From Clostridium sp. UBA4548 (GTDB lineage: Bacteria; Bacillota; Clostridia; Clostridiales; Clostridiaceae), in the NCBI RefSeq assembly GCF_002387895.1, contig NZ_DGLI01000029.1, forward strand, positions 1-64,000: a stretch of 64,000 nt of DNA, in the 5' to 3' direction. The position numbers and the translations under genes were made by a program. The notes beneath the pieces were generated by a model. The model ran no database searches. It was not told the DNA's origin and saw only the letters and a program-made list of their open reading frames with translations. Position 1 is the first letter of the stretch. Every line of letters starts with the position of its first letter. Below, one piece after another: positions 44,519 to 52,981 of the stretch.

Positions 44519-44843
44519 ATTAAATTCCTCCTTTATTGTATAAATTTCTTAGTTATAAGCTAATGATAGAAATAGTTTTATCCCTACCCAAAAGCCCTGG
44601 AGAACCAAGTTACATTTAGTTATAAGCAAATATTAACTTTAGCTCTTTCTAACTAAGTGTTATTATTATATGCGAATATCTATCATTTAAACTATGAACC
44701 TTATGGAAAGTAAACCAAAATAATGCAACAAAAAGTTTTCAGAATATTAAAACAAATATAATGAAAAAGCTGATATAATAGTACAAATAATATAAGGTAA
44801 ATACATTGTAATATTTATTAAGGGGTTGAATGGGGGAGATTTT
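44519..44843. other. AT-rich intergenic region between SASP and small membrane protein 2
   Basis: A divergent spacer. It carries the SASP ribosome binding site on the minus strand and TATAATAGTA near 44775 on the plus strand; the same ten bases occur at 43734-43743 before paralog 1. Nothing else was recognised. Confidence 0.35.
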
Positions 44844-45284
44844 ATGTCAGGTATTTGGGGAAACTATTCTTTTATTAAAGGGTTTAATTCAGCTATAAGT
44901 ATAATAGCATTGTTAGCATTTATAGCTATGACAGTGAGACTTTTTAAAGGGGCATTTATCAATCATTACAGTAGCGAAAGTTTTTGGAGAAATGCTAGAA
45001 TACATTTTTATGGAATTGGTGTACTCTATATATGTGGAATTATATTAGCAGGAACCTTTGACAATGAAGGCGTTATTACACAATTAAACCTTGTAGGAAA
45101 CTCTACATTTAATGGAGTACCTTATAAAGAAGTTTTACTAAAGAAGATTTCAACAAACTTCGAATATTTAATAAAATGGTTAGTAGCATCAGGAATATTT
45201 TACTTTTTATATGTTAGAATAGCTAAAAAAGTTAAGCTTGAGGTTGAAGAAATTAGAAGAAATGTTGTGCATAAAAGACTATAA
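44844..45284 (+). CDS. Small membrane protein of unknown family, paralog 2
   Basis: A 146-aa membrane protein, starting at the ATG at 44844 after GGGGGAGATTTT so that it begins MSGIWGNYS like its paralogs; an in-frame ATG at 44826 has no better signal. Conserved blocks are RLFKGAFINHYSSESFWRN (about 31-49), the central LYICGIILAG helix, and YFLYVRIAKKVKLEVEEI+RNVVH at the end. The loop between helices 2 and 3 is the most variable part. It ends at a 13-bp hairpin. Function unknown. Confidence 0.7.
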   Translation: MSGIWGNYSFIKGFNSAISIIALLAFIAMTVRLFKGAFINHYSSESFWRNARIHFYGIGVLYICGIILAGTFDNEGVITQLNLVGNSTFNGVPYKEVLLKKISTNFEYLIKWLVASGIFYFLYVRIAKKVKLEVEEIRRNVVHKRL

Positions 45285-45287
45285 GTA

Positions 45288-45316
45288 AACCCCTAAGGAA
45301 GTGTTCCTTAGGGGTT
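45288..45316 (+). terminator. Terminator after small membrane protein 2
   Basis: A 13-bp stem (AACCCCTAAGGAA with TTCCTTAGGGGTT) with a GTG loop, 3 bp after the stop codon. Confidence 0.7.
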
Positions 45317-45347
45317 AAATAATTTTCGGCATATTCTGTAAATTCCA

Positions 45348-45375
45348 TTGTAGTTATGTAAAAATATGGTATAAT
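45348..45375 (+). promoter_or_regulatory. Vegetative-type promoter for small membrane protein 3
   Basis: TTGTAG at 45348-45353 and TATAAT at 45370-45375 with 16 bp between, a good SigA-type match; predicted leader of about 60 nt. Confidence 0.5.
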
Positions 45376-45442
45376 AAAAACATAAATAAAATTTCTTACA
45401 TAGCTCATAATCTTATAAGTGTATAAAATAGGGGGGAAGTTT

Positions 45443-45919
45443 ATGTCAGGTATTTGGGGAAATTATCTTTTACTTAAGATTTGTAACACTTTACTAATAA
45501 TAATAGCTTTATTGATATTCGTCGTTATTGTAGTAAAGCTTTTTAAGAATGCTTTCATTAATCACTGCAACAGTGAAAAAGTGTGGAAAAATATTTTGCT
45601 ATATATTTCAGCAATTGTTTCACTATACTTAGCGGGTAATTCAGCTATTATAGCCTTATATAATGGATACGCCATTGATGAATTAGAAACAATAGGAAGA
45701 GTAGGGCTAGAAGCAATTGGGATAGTAGGGGAAAATTTAGATGCTTATAGGGATATTTTATTAAGTCGCATTCAAAATAATTTCTACAATTTAGATAAGT
45801 ACTTGTTAATAGCTGGAATATTATACTTTTTATATACTAGGATAGTTAAAGCAATCAGGCTTGAAATTGAGGAGCTTAGAAAAAACGTTGTACATTGGAA
45901 CTTTAAAAATAAATCATAA
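45443..45919 (+). CDS. Small membrane protein of unknown family, paralog 3
   Basis: A 158-aa membrane protein from the ATG at 45443 after AGGGGGGAAGTTT, the longest of the three copies. It is closest to paralog 1 at the C-terminus (LEIEELRKNVVHWNFKNKS) and to paralog 2 at the N-terminus (MSGIWGNY). The loop between helices 2 and 3 has a repeat-like insertion (ETIGRVGLEAIGIVGENL, about 85-102). It is the only copy with a convincing vegetative promoter. It is convergent with the transporter gene and shares a bidirectional terminator with it. Function unknown. Confidence 0.7.
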   Translation: MSGIWGNYLLLKICNTLLIIIALLIFVVIVVKLFKNAFINHCNSEKVWKNILLYISAIVSLYLAGNSAIIALYNGYAIDELETIGRVGLEAIGIVGENLDAYRDILLSRIQNNFYNLDKYLLIAGILYFLYTRIVKAIRLEIEELRKNVVHWNFKNKS

Positions 45920-45924
45920 AAAAT

Positions 45925-45957
45925 AAATCCTCCGAGGAGTTTTTCTTCGGAGGATTT
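45925..45957. terminator. Bidirectional terminator between small membrane protein 3 and the YkvI-like gene
   Basis: An 11-bp stem (AAATCCTCCGA with TCGGAGGATTT). T-rich on the plus-strand side, and on the minus strand it is followed by TTTATTTTTTATG, so it can serve both genes. Confidence 0.75.
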
Positions 45958-45990
45958 TATATATATTTAAGTATATAATTTTTATAGACT

Positions 45991-47061
45991 CTATCTAGTT
46001 CTTTTCATCTTTAAGTAGAACATAACACATTGCACAGAAAAAATTAAGCTAATGATCCCAAAGCCAGGATAAAGATAAGTTATCAAAGTTTTAAAGCCTA
46101 TTTGAGATACTGGGATAGCTATTAACAATACTAGAAATATCCCCTTTTTATAAGGGATTTTATATTTGTTTTCAAGAGTTTTTCCTACACTGTAAATATT
46201 TGAAACCTCAGTTGAAAACATTTCACACCAGATTACTATAAGCAGAAGCACTTGAATCAGTGGACCGAATCTACTTGCTACATGAAGCAGTGGAATTTCA
46301 TATTTAAATATACTTGGTATATTTACAAGTAGCATGGAATTAATTAATCCTGCAAGAAGTGTTAAAGTAAGGGCACCAATTATAAGTCCAGTGATTATAA
46401 CTCTCTTCTTTTTCATTTCCTTTGTTAGTGGAACGATAACACCACTGGAAAATAACATATTAAAGCCGGCATATAAAAAGGATGAAATTATCCATTGATT
46501 AGGAATCAAAATTGTTTTATGCACAGGTACTCCCTTTAAATACTCTAGGGACATTGTTCCTTTAGAATAAACAAGATATAGTACAAATACTGTAATTATA
46601 ATTGTTGTAAGAGAAGGAACTATAAAGGAGTTAATGGCTATAAGTCCTTTTGTATCATTAAGCAAGGTAACTAAGGCTACCACTACCATAATTAAGATCC
46701 CAATATATCGTGGAAGTCTAAAGTATTGATAAAGTAGGGCACCGCTTCCAGCTAGGATAATGGCAGCCCCAGAAATTAAAAAAAAGCTAGTTAAATAATC
46801 TGTTATTTTTCCCAAGAACCCTGGGCTAACAAGGTTTATAAAGTCTGTATAGGAATTTAAATTATATTTTACACTGATAGATACCATTATAGAGCTAAAC
46901 ACCATATAAAAGACTGCACAAATAAGAAGTCCCCAAAAGCTCATGTATCCATAGGTTGAAAAAAACTGAGTTATTTCTTGACCAGATGCAAGACCAGCAC
47001 CTACTATTGTTCCAATAAACACTGTGGCTACTTGAAAAACATGTTTTATATCTCTTCCCAA
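45991..47061 (-). CDS. YkvI-like membrane transporter
   Basis: A 356-aa polytopic inner membrane protein with about ten helices. The N-terminal GTIVGAGLASGQEITQFF stretch is characteristic of the uncharacterised YkvI family, which belongs to the APC/LeuT-fold amino acid transporter group; the broken helix there usually forms the substrate site. The substrate is unknown. The TTG start is supported by GGGGGAGA five bases upstream on the minus strand. It stands alone, with no regulator or enzyme partner. Confidence 0.75.
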   Translation of the reverse strand: MGRDIKHVFQVATVFIGTIVGAGLASGQEITQFFSTYGYMSFWGLLICAVFYMVFSSIMVSISVKYNLNSYTDFINLVSPGFLGKITDYLTSFFLISGAAIILAGSGALLYQYFRLPRYIGILIMVVVALVTLLNDTKGLIAINSFIVPSLTTIIITVFVLYLVYSKGTMSLEYLKGVPVHKTILIPNQWIISSFLYAGFNMLFSSGVIVPLTKEMKKKRVIITGLIIGALTLTLLAGLINSMLLVNIPSIFKYEIPLLHVASRFGPLIQVLLLIVIWCEMFSTEVSNIYSVGKTLENKYKIPYKKGIFLVLLIAIPVSQIGFKTLITYLYPGFGIISLIFSVQCVMFYLKMKRTR

Positions 47062-47183
47062 AAAATCTCCCCCATAAATTTATATCTGTTACTAATATAT
47101 AAGAGGAAGTGGACAAATATGAGAAATTAAGAGAATTTGTGGACAATAAAAAGAAGAATGAGGACAAAACTATAGAAAGGCTT

Positions 47184-47222
47184 AAAAAAAGACCTTTAAG
47201 TTTTTTTACTTAAGGGCCTTTT
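47184..47222 (-). terminator. Terminator for the ABC transporter operon (minus strand)
   Basis: On the minus strand AAAAGG-CCCTTAAG pairs with CTTAAAGG-TCTTTT, with a run of seven T at the 3' end. Confidence 0.7.
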
Positions 47223-47283
47223 AGGAAATAATAATCTCAATAAAAAGGAGGTAAGATTTATTCTTTTGAATAGCAGTTTAATA

Positions 47284-48507
47284 TTAAATTAATATATCTT
47301 TCTTAGTAAACACAAAGTGTGCTATTAAGTAGCAAACTACTGTCCATCCAAGGAATATCATTACAGCTAATCCTAAGGTGGAACTAGGATTGTTAAACAT
47401 TAAGGCAGTATGTCCTTTAATAACAGCACCCATATCTACATAAGATGTAAATACGTAGATTGCAAATTTCTTTAGGAAACCTACTAGGTTGAAAATAATA
47501 GTCATGGCAATTAAAGAAACAGTAGCAAGTCCCATGGATACCATACTACTCTTGAATAGTGCTGATACAAGGAATACAAAAGATGTACATGCTAATATAT
47601 ATAGTCCTTGGGTCAATAATAGTTCTATAGTATATTTCCACATAGGAATTATTTGAGAACTACCAGCTATAAGAGCTAGTGGATGGCCACCATTTGGCAG
47701 AAATACTGATTGATCAAAGGCATATCTTGCTCCAACCATAACTGGATATGAAGAATTTCCGAAACCATAAATCAAACCAACTACAAGAAAAGAAATTACT
47801 TCTACAGACATAATTAATCCTATAGCAGCTAAAGTTACTGCGATAAATTTCGAGAAAATAACTTTTCCTCTAGATACAGGCTGAGTTAATAGAAGCTTTA
47901 AGGTTGGAGGAGTACACTCTCCAGATACCATATCAGATGCAAAAATTGCAATTCCTATTACTAAGAATACCTGACCTAGAATACTTATTAATTTTTCAAG
48001 ATATGAAAAGGCATTGAAATCATACTCTTCCATAGGTTTAATATTGTTATCCTTCAAGTATTTTAATTGTTGAAGTTCTTGCTCCCAACTGCCTTTTAAT
48101 TCTTTGGAATTACCTTGATCTTCTTTTAGAGTTGTTTCAAGTTCTTTTATTCTAGTGTTCAAGTTTTCTTTCCAATCTACTTCTTTTCCACTTAAAGCTT
48201 TAAGTTTAGAAAGCTGATCTTTTAAGTGAACAGTATTTTCATCAAGATTTTTTAAGTATTCTTCTTTTTTTGTGGCATCATTTCTTACTTCTGGGGGAAG
48301 ATTATTTTTTTGTTCTTCATTGAACTTGATATTTTCTTCAATATTTTGAATTTTAAATTCTGGTGTATTATATCTCTTCATGTTTTCGGAGTCTTTATAA
48401 AGACCAAAGGCTAAAACAATAGTAAGCAGCATAAAAGCTATAACAACCACTAGGGTTTTAACTCTCTTAAATAGCTTAAATAATTCATATTTAATTAGTG
48501 TTAACAT
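47284..48507 (-). CDS. ABC-2 type transporter permease
   Basis: A 407-aa membrane component of an ABC exporter. One N-terminal helix (about 17-36) is followed by a long charged, coiled-coil-prone extracytoplasmic stretch (about 45-165, many K/E/N/L), then five or six helices in the C-terminal half (about 175-400), with the family pattern SGECTPPTLKLLLTQPVSRGKV that contacts the ATPase. It starts at an ATG that overlaps the stop of the ATPase gene by one base (TAATG), with its GGAGG inside the last codons of that gene. Pairing with a bacitracin/lantibiotic-type ATPase suggests export or resistance, but the substrate is not visible. Confidence 0.85.
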   Translation of the reverse strand: MLTLIKYELFKLFKRVKTLVVVIAFMLLTIVLAFGLYKDSENMKRYNTPEFKIQNIEENIKFNEEQKNNLPPEVRNDATKKEEYLKNLDENTVHLKDQLSKLKALSGKEVDWKENLNTRIKELETTLKEDQGNSKELKGSWEQELQQLKYLKDNNIKPMEEYDFNAFSYLEKLISILGQVFLVIGIAIFASDMVSGECTPPTLKLLLTQPVSRGKVIFSKFIAVTLAAIGLIMSVEVISFLVVGLIYGFGNSSYPVMVGARYAFDQSVFLPNGGHPLALIAGSSQIIPMWKYTIELLLTQGLYILACTSFVFLVSALFKSSMVSMGLATVSLIAMTIIFNLVGFLKKFAIYVFTSYVDMGAVIKGHTALMFNNPSSTLGLAVMIFLGWTVVCYLIAHFVFTKKDILI

Positions 48508-49418
48508 TATCTAATACCTCCTTCCACAAGTTCCATATATCTTTGCTCAAGTCCATTATGCTTTTTATACACTTCATAAATATCTATGTTTTCACCAACA
48601 AGAGCTTTGATAACTTCTGGTGAAGAGTTTTTCTCAGTTACAACGGTAAAGGTATTATCTAGAGCAGAACAGCCTCTTACCATCTTTATATTTTGAAGTG
48701 CGGCAGTAGCTTTAGAGGAATCACCTACAACAATGGTTAGAGTTTCTGTTTGGTTATTTATGTTTCCATCAGCAATACTTTCTATTGCTTTAATTTCTCC
48801 ATGGTTGATAAAGGCTACTGTATCACAGAGTTGTTGAACTTCGCTAAGAATATGAGAGGATATAAGTACAGCTGCATTAGTTTCCTTAACAGCCCTTTTT
48901 ACTATTTCTCTAAAATCAATAATTCCAGTGGGGTCAAGACCGTTAGTAGGCTCGTCCAAAATAAGTAGTTTTGGCTTTGATAAAAGAGATGACGCTAGTC
49001 CAAGTCGTTGTTTCATTCCAAGGGAATATTTTCCTACCTTATCATCTATTCTTCCAGATAAATTAACTAACTCAACAATTTCATCCACATTTTTTCTTGG
49101 GATCTTTTTTATGTCAGCAATCATATTTAGGTTTTGCCTTCCTGTAAGGTAAGTGTACATTTCAGGATTTTCAACTACAGCGCCTACATTAGTTAAGGCT
49201 TTAACCCTATTAGTTCCAATGCTATTATCGCATATGCTAATATTTCCTTTATCCGCAGCGATAAGCCCTACCAGCATTCTAATAGTAGTAGTTTTACCAG
49301 CACCATTGGGGCCAAGAAATCCAAAAATTTCACCTTCTTTAATAGAAAAACTAATGCCTTTTATAATTTCTCTTTTACCTAGTTTTTTATAGACATTATT
49401 TACTTCAAGTACATTCAT
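48507..49418 (-). CDS. ABC transporter ATPase (BcrA/NatA type)
   Basis: A 303-aa ATP-binding subunit. Walker A is GPNGAGKTT, the signature is YSLGMKQRLGLASSLL, Walker B is LLILDEPTNGLDP and the switch His lies in SSHILSEVQ. The C-terminal extension after residue 215 is typical of drug or peptide exporter ATPases. ATG is preferred over an adjacent TTG at 49421; AAAGGAG precedes both. It is the first gene of a two-gene operon with the permease downstream. No two-component system of the BceRS kind is adjacent. Confidence 0.9.
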   Translation of the reverse strand: MNVLEVNNVYKKLGKREIIKGISFSIKEGEIFGFLGPNGAGKTTTIRMLVGLIAADKGNISICDNSIGTNRVKALTNVGAVVENPEMYTYLTGRQNLNMIADIKKIPRKNVDEIVELVNLSGRIDDKVGKYSLGMKQRLGLASSLLSKPKLLILDEPTNGLDPTGIIDFREIVKRAVKETNAAVLISSHILSEVQQLCDTVAFINHGEIKAIESIADGNINNQTETLTIVVGDSSKATAALQNIKMVRGCSALDNTFTVVTEKNSSPEVIKALVGENIDIYEVYKKHNGLEQRYMELVEGGIR

Positions 49419-49521
49419 CAATAATTCTCCTTTCGACCATAGAATTAAAAAGTTAATTACATTTTAATATGTGATATAGAATAATAGCATTTACATAAAC
49501 AGGTTTAACTTATTCAACGAC

Positions 49522-49574
49522 TTTGGAAGGAGAGTTAAATTTTTTTAGGGAGTTTTGGGGAATATCCTTCCAAA
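49522..49574. repeat. 10-bp inverted repeat in the ABC operon upstream region
   Basis: TTTGGAAGGA at 49522-49531 and its exact complement TCCTTCCAAA at 49565-49574, separated by 33 bp. It lies in the 428-bp divergent spacer (49419-49846). It could be a pair of operator half-sites or a leader structure; no T-run. Confidence 0.4.
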
Positions 49575-49693
49575 ATGCCGTTAAATAATTTTTGTGGAAA
49601 ATTTCTTTACATACTTCACTGGAAGTTTGCTTAACACTACAAGAATAATTATAGCACCTATTATCCAGCAATTACCTGAATATTTACATAAAG

Positions 49694-49718
49694 TTTTCTT
49701 AAGAATTCCTTAAGAAAA
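49694..49718. repeat. 10-bp inverted repeat upstream of the CBS gene
   Basis: TTTTCTTAAG at 49694-49703 and CTTAAGAAAA at 49709-49718 with a 5-nt loop. It may be an operator or a weak hairpin. The remainder of the 49419-49846 spacer shows no other gene. Confidence 0.4.
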
Positions 49719-49846
49719 GGTTAAGTATGGAAAGAATTAAGAAGAGAGCTTCAGATTTATAATTGAAGAGGTATTCATAAAATCATAAGGAAAGTGGTAT
49801 AATTAAATTATTACTATTGAAGAAGAATAATTTTAAGGAGATGTAC

Positions 49847-50563
49847 ATGGATAAGAAGAATTCAGAAAGATTTTTAAGTGCTTTCATAAAAATTGAAGCT
49901 AAGCTTAAAGAAATAGTTGGCAATGATGTACACAAGGCTTTTTATCAATTGGTTGATAGGGCTGCAGTAAAAAATCCTGGCATTGAAAAATATAGAGGGA
50001 CATTAAAAGAGTATGCCGAATTACGTAATGCTATAGTTCATAAAAGGATTGAGGATGAAGCTATTGCTGAACCACATATAAAAGTAGTTGAGGATTTAGA
50101 ATTTATATGTGAGATGCTTACTAAACCTCTTACTCTAGAAAGTGAATTTCTTCAAAAGGTAGTAAAGTGTAGCTCTTATGACAAACTTAGTGTAGCTACG
50201 AGAAAAATGTTTAAAAATAACTTTTCTAAAATTCCAGTGTATGAGAATAGAAAATTTGAAGGGTTACTTACCACTGATAGTATAGCTAGATGGGTGGCTT
50301 ACAACTTAGAAAGTGGAGTTGTATTTACCGAAGATGTAGATGTAGGAACAATTTTAGAATTTAGTGCGAATAAGCAAAGTTATACCTTTATCTCAAAAAC
50401 AGCTACAGTATTTGAAGCTATAGATGTGTTTGAACATTGGTATAAAAAAGGACTTCGACTTAATGCAATTATCATTACAGAGTCAGGAGATAAGAATGAA
50501 CCTCCATTAGGGATATTAAGTTTGTTCGACCTTCCTAAATTATATGATAGAATTTCTAAATAG
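49847..50563 (+). CDS. CBS-domain protein
   Basis: A 238-aa soluble protein from the ATG at 49847, which follows AAGGAGATGTAC; an in-frame TTG at 49817 lies before that site. The N-terminal half (about 1-105) is helical with LRNAIVHKRIEDEAIAEPH, resembling proteins with a small helical RNase-like or MNT-associated fold. The C-terminal half carries two CBS repeats (about 110-175 and 180-235; FSKIPVYENRKFEGLLTTDSIARW; GILSLFDLP), which usually bind adenosine nucleotides. It probably acts as a nucleotide-sensing regulatory module; the output is unknown. It is monocistronic with a good terminator. Confidence 0.7.
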   Translation: MDKKNSERFLSAFIKIEAKLKEIVGNDVHKAFYQLVDRAAVKNPGIEKYRGTLKEYAELRNAIVHKRIEDEAIAEPHIKVVEDLEFICEMLTKPLTLESEFLQKVVKCSSYDKLSVATRKMFKNNFSKIPVYENRKFEGLLTTDSIARWVAYNLESGVVFTEDVDVGTILEFSANKQSYTFISKTATVFEAIDVFEHWYKKGLRLNAIIITESGDKNEPPLGILSLFDLPKLYDRISK

Positions 50564-50577
50564 GCTTATATTAGAGC

Positions 50578-50620
50578 AAAACCTTATACCTCTTCTATTT
50601 AATGAGGTATAAGGTTTTTT
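50578..50620 (+). terminator. Terminator after the CBS gene
   Basis: A perfect stem AAAACCTTATACCTC with GAGGTATAAGGTTTT and T6. The following 50621-50977 is a very AT-rich leader region for the binding-protein gene in which I see no gene and no firm promoter. Confidence 0.85.
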
Positions 50621-50977
50621 ATATTGTACTTTAATGTAGAAAAAAGTCGAATAGATCAAGCCTCATCTATTGAGATTTTCAATTATACAATTTATTCTTC
50701 ATATAATATAATTTATAAAGATATTAATTCAATATATTTTATAAGATTCGTAAAAAATTTGTAATTGGTGAAAATTTACTTTTGTATTTTCAAAACAATA
50801 ACTATAAGGTAGAGCTTTCTATCTATTATGAACCAGTAATATGTATGAATTTACCTGACAAGAATAAAACTATGATTATTAAAATAAAATTGAATTTTTA
50901 GGAAAAATTTTTTGTTAAATAAAGCTTTAGATTAATCTTTAGAAAAAGAAATACTGATTATATGGAGGAAAATTTTT

Positions 50978-51883
50978 ATGAAAAAAGTAATAGCAGCAGT
51001 TCTTGCTGGATTAATGATGTTTTCAGTTACCGCTTGTGGAAAGGGTGGACAGACTGAAACTGCTAAAAAAGAAACACCTACCTTTAAAATAGGCGCAATT
51101 CCAGATCAGGCTTCTGCAGAGTTAAATAGAAATATGGATGAAATGGCGAAATACTTAAGCGAGAAAACAGGGCTTAAGGTAGAGTTTGTACCTTCAGTAG
51201 ATTATGCAGCATTAGTTACAGGGTTTGAAAGAGGAGAAGTTCAAATGGCTTGGTTTGGTGGACTTACAGGAGTTCAAGCAAGAGCTGTAGCGCCAGGTTC
51301 AGAGGCTATTGCACAAAGACCAATGGATGCCAAGTTTAAATCAGTATTCATAGCCCAAAAAGATTTAGAAGTTACTAAACTTGAGGATTTAAAAGGAAAA
51401 ACTTTTACTTTTGGTAGTGAAAGTTCAACATCTGGAAGCTTAATGCCACGTCACTTCTTAACTGAAGCAGGAATTGACCCAGAAAAGGACTTTAATGGAG
51501 GACCAAATTACTCAGGCAACCATGATAAAACTATTGCACTTGTGCAAAGTGGTTCCTTCCAAACAGGAGCGCTAAATATATCAGTTTGGGAAAAATCTCT
51601 TAAGGAAAATAAAGTAGACTTAACTAAGGTTAAAGCTTTCTATACAACTCCAGAGTACTTTGATTATCACTGGACAATTAATACTCCAGAAAATATAGAT
51701 AAAGTATATGGAGAAGGAACAAAAGAGAAGGTAAAGAAAGCAATAATAGACATGAAAGTTGATGGGGGCGGTTCACAAGCTGAGGTTTTAAAATTCTTCC
51801 AAACAGATAAGTTTGTAGAAACAAAAAATGAAAACTATAAAGCTATTGAAGAAGTAGGTAAAAAACTAGGAATGGTAAAGTAG
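50978..51883 (+). CDS. PhnD-like substrate-binding lipoprotein of an ABC importer
   Basis: A 301-aa extracytoplasmic binding protein. The signal peptide ends in a lipobox VTAC with lipidated Cys20. The mature region is the phosphonate/phosphite-type periplasmic fold: IGAIPDQASAELNR at the start, then WFGGLTGVQARAVAPGSEAIAQR, a pattern I associate with the subfamily often annotated as phosphonate or putative selenate binding. Sequence alone does not decide between phosphonate, phosphite and selenium or sulfur oxyanions. The ATPase and permease genes follow after a 330-bp gap holding three palindromes and a terminator, so binding protein and transporter could be made at different levels. The start follows ATGGAGGAAAATTTTT. 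Confidence 0.88.
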   Translation: MKKVIAAVLAGLMMFSVTACGKGGQTETAKKETPTFKIGAIPDQASAELNRNMDEMAKYLSEKTGLKVEFVPSVDYAALVTGFERGEVQMAWFGGLTGVQARAVAPGSEAIAQRPMDAKFKSVFIAQKDLEVTKLEDLKGKTFTFGSESSTSGSLMPRHFLTEAGIDPEKDFNGGPNYSGNHDKTIALVQSGSFQTGALNISVWEKSLKENKVDLTKVKAFYTTPEYFDYHWTINTPENIDKVYGEGTKEKVKKAIIDMKVDGGGSQAEVLKFFQTDKFVETKNENYKAIEEVGKKLGMVK

Positions 51884-51907
51884 TTTAATAGTATAGAATT
51901 ATTTATA

Positions 51908-51949
51908 TGAACTTGTTCAAAATGAACTTGTTCAAAATGAACTTGTTCA
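51908..51949 (+). promoter_or_regulatory. Three tandem TGAACTTGTTCA palindromes, 15-bp period
   Basis: TGAAC-TT-GTTCA occurs at 51908-51919, 51923-51934 and 51938-51949, exactly 15 bp apart and joined by AAA. Each is a palindrome with 5-bp arms. The group lies 24 bp after the binding-protein stop. It could be a triple operator for a dimeric repressor or activator of the downstream ATPase-permease genes, or an RNA structure that protects the upstream message. Confidence 0.55.
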
Positions 51950-51980
51950 TTAACTATAAGTAAATTACTCTTAATAAATG

Positions 51981-52020
51981 ACTTTGGAGGGGCGCAAGCC
52001 TTGCCAAAGTTATTGTTTTA
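51981..52020 (+). terminator. Hairpin after the binding-protein gene (terminator or attenuator)
   Basis: ACTTTGG at 51981-51987 pairs with CCAAAGT at 52004-52010; inner GGGG and CCTT extend the stem around CGCAAG. A T-rich tail (TATTGTTTTA) follows. It may reduce transcription into the ATPase and permease genes. Confidence 0.65.
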
Positions 52021-52213
52021 ATATAGGTTTTTAGTTTGGCAGATTCTAGGTTTTCATGGTATATTATTTGAAGAAAAACAAGAGAATTTAAAATGAAAAA
52101 CAGTCTAATTAGGACTAAAATTACTTGAATAAGCTACTTAATTTGGAGAAGCAAAAATTTAGTTTCTGATAATTTGGAGTTATAAGAAATGTAGGTAGAT
52201 AGTGGGTGAAAAA

Positions 52214-52981
52214 ATGAACACAAAAACTAATAATGTATTTGAAATTAATAATATATCAAAAAATTATGAAAGAAAAGTAGCACTAGAGTCACTTTCTATT
52301 AAGATAGAGAAGGGTGAGCTTATTGCTTTAATAGGACCTAGTGGAGCTGGAAAGACTACTTTATTAAACATTTTAGCTACAGTACTAAAGCCTGATAAGG
52401 GAGAAATATTTTTAGATGGTAGTAATATAAAAAGTTATAAAGGAGTAAAGGAGTTAGCAAAGAAGATAGGAATTATCCGTCAGCAATTTGATTTAGTAGG
52501 CTCCTTGCCTGTTATTCACAATGTGTTAGCAGGAAGACTTAAGGATTGGGGTTTTTTAAAATCTTTATTATCTTTATTGATTCCACAAGACAAGGAGTTA
52601 GCAATTAAGGCACTAGAAAGAGTGGGAATAGGAGAAAAGGCCTATGAGAGAACTTCCAAGTTATCGGGAGGAGAGCAACAAAGAGTAGCTATGGCAAGAC
52701 TTTTAGTACAAAATCCTGAAGTAATTTTAGCTGATGAACCTGTATCCTCTCTAGATCCTGCTCGTGCTGAGGATATTTTATATACCTTAACAAAGCTTAT
52801 AAGTGAAGAGGGGCAAACGCTTATAGCAAGTCTTCACTCTGTTGAATATGCAAAAAAGTATTTTAATAGAATAATTGCTCTGCGTGAAGGAAGGATATAC
52901 TTTGACCTTCCGGCAGAAAAGGTAACAAGTGATATGCTTAAGGAATTATATGATTTGAAGGAGTTGAAGGAAGATGCGTAG
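52214..52981 (+). CDS. PhnC-like ABC importer ATPase
   Basis: A 255-aa ATPase that powers the PhnD/PhnE-type importer. Walker A is GPSGAGKTT, the Q-loop is RQQFDLVG, the signature is LSGGEQQRVAMARLL, Walker B is VILADEP and the H-loop is SLHSVEYA. ATG at 52214 is chosen with GGGTG 5 bp upstream; an in-frame GTG at 52202 with AGG further upstream is possible. The stop overlaps the permease start by 8 bp, so the two proteins are translationally coupled. Membrane-associated on the cytoplasmic side. Confidence 0.9.
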   Translation: MNTKTNNVFEINNISKNYERKVALESLSIKIEKGELIALIGPSGAGKTTLLNILATVLKPDKGEIFLDGSNIKSYKGVKELAKKIGIIRQQFDLVGSLPVIHNVLAGRLKDWGFLKSLLSLLIPQDKELAIKALERVGIGEKAYERTSKLSGGEQQRVAMARLLVQNPEVILADEPVSSLDPARAEDILYTLTKLISEEGQTLIASLHSVEYAKKYFNRIIALREGRIYFDLPAEKVTSDMLKELYDLKELKEDA

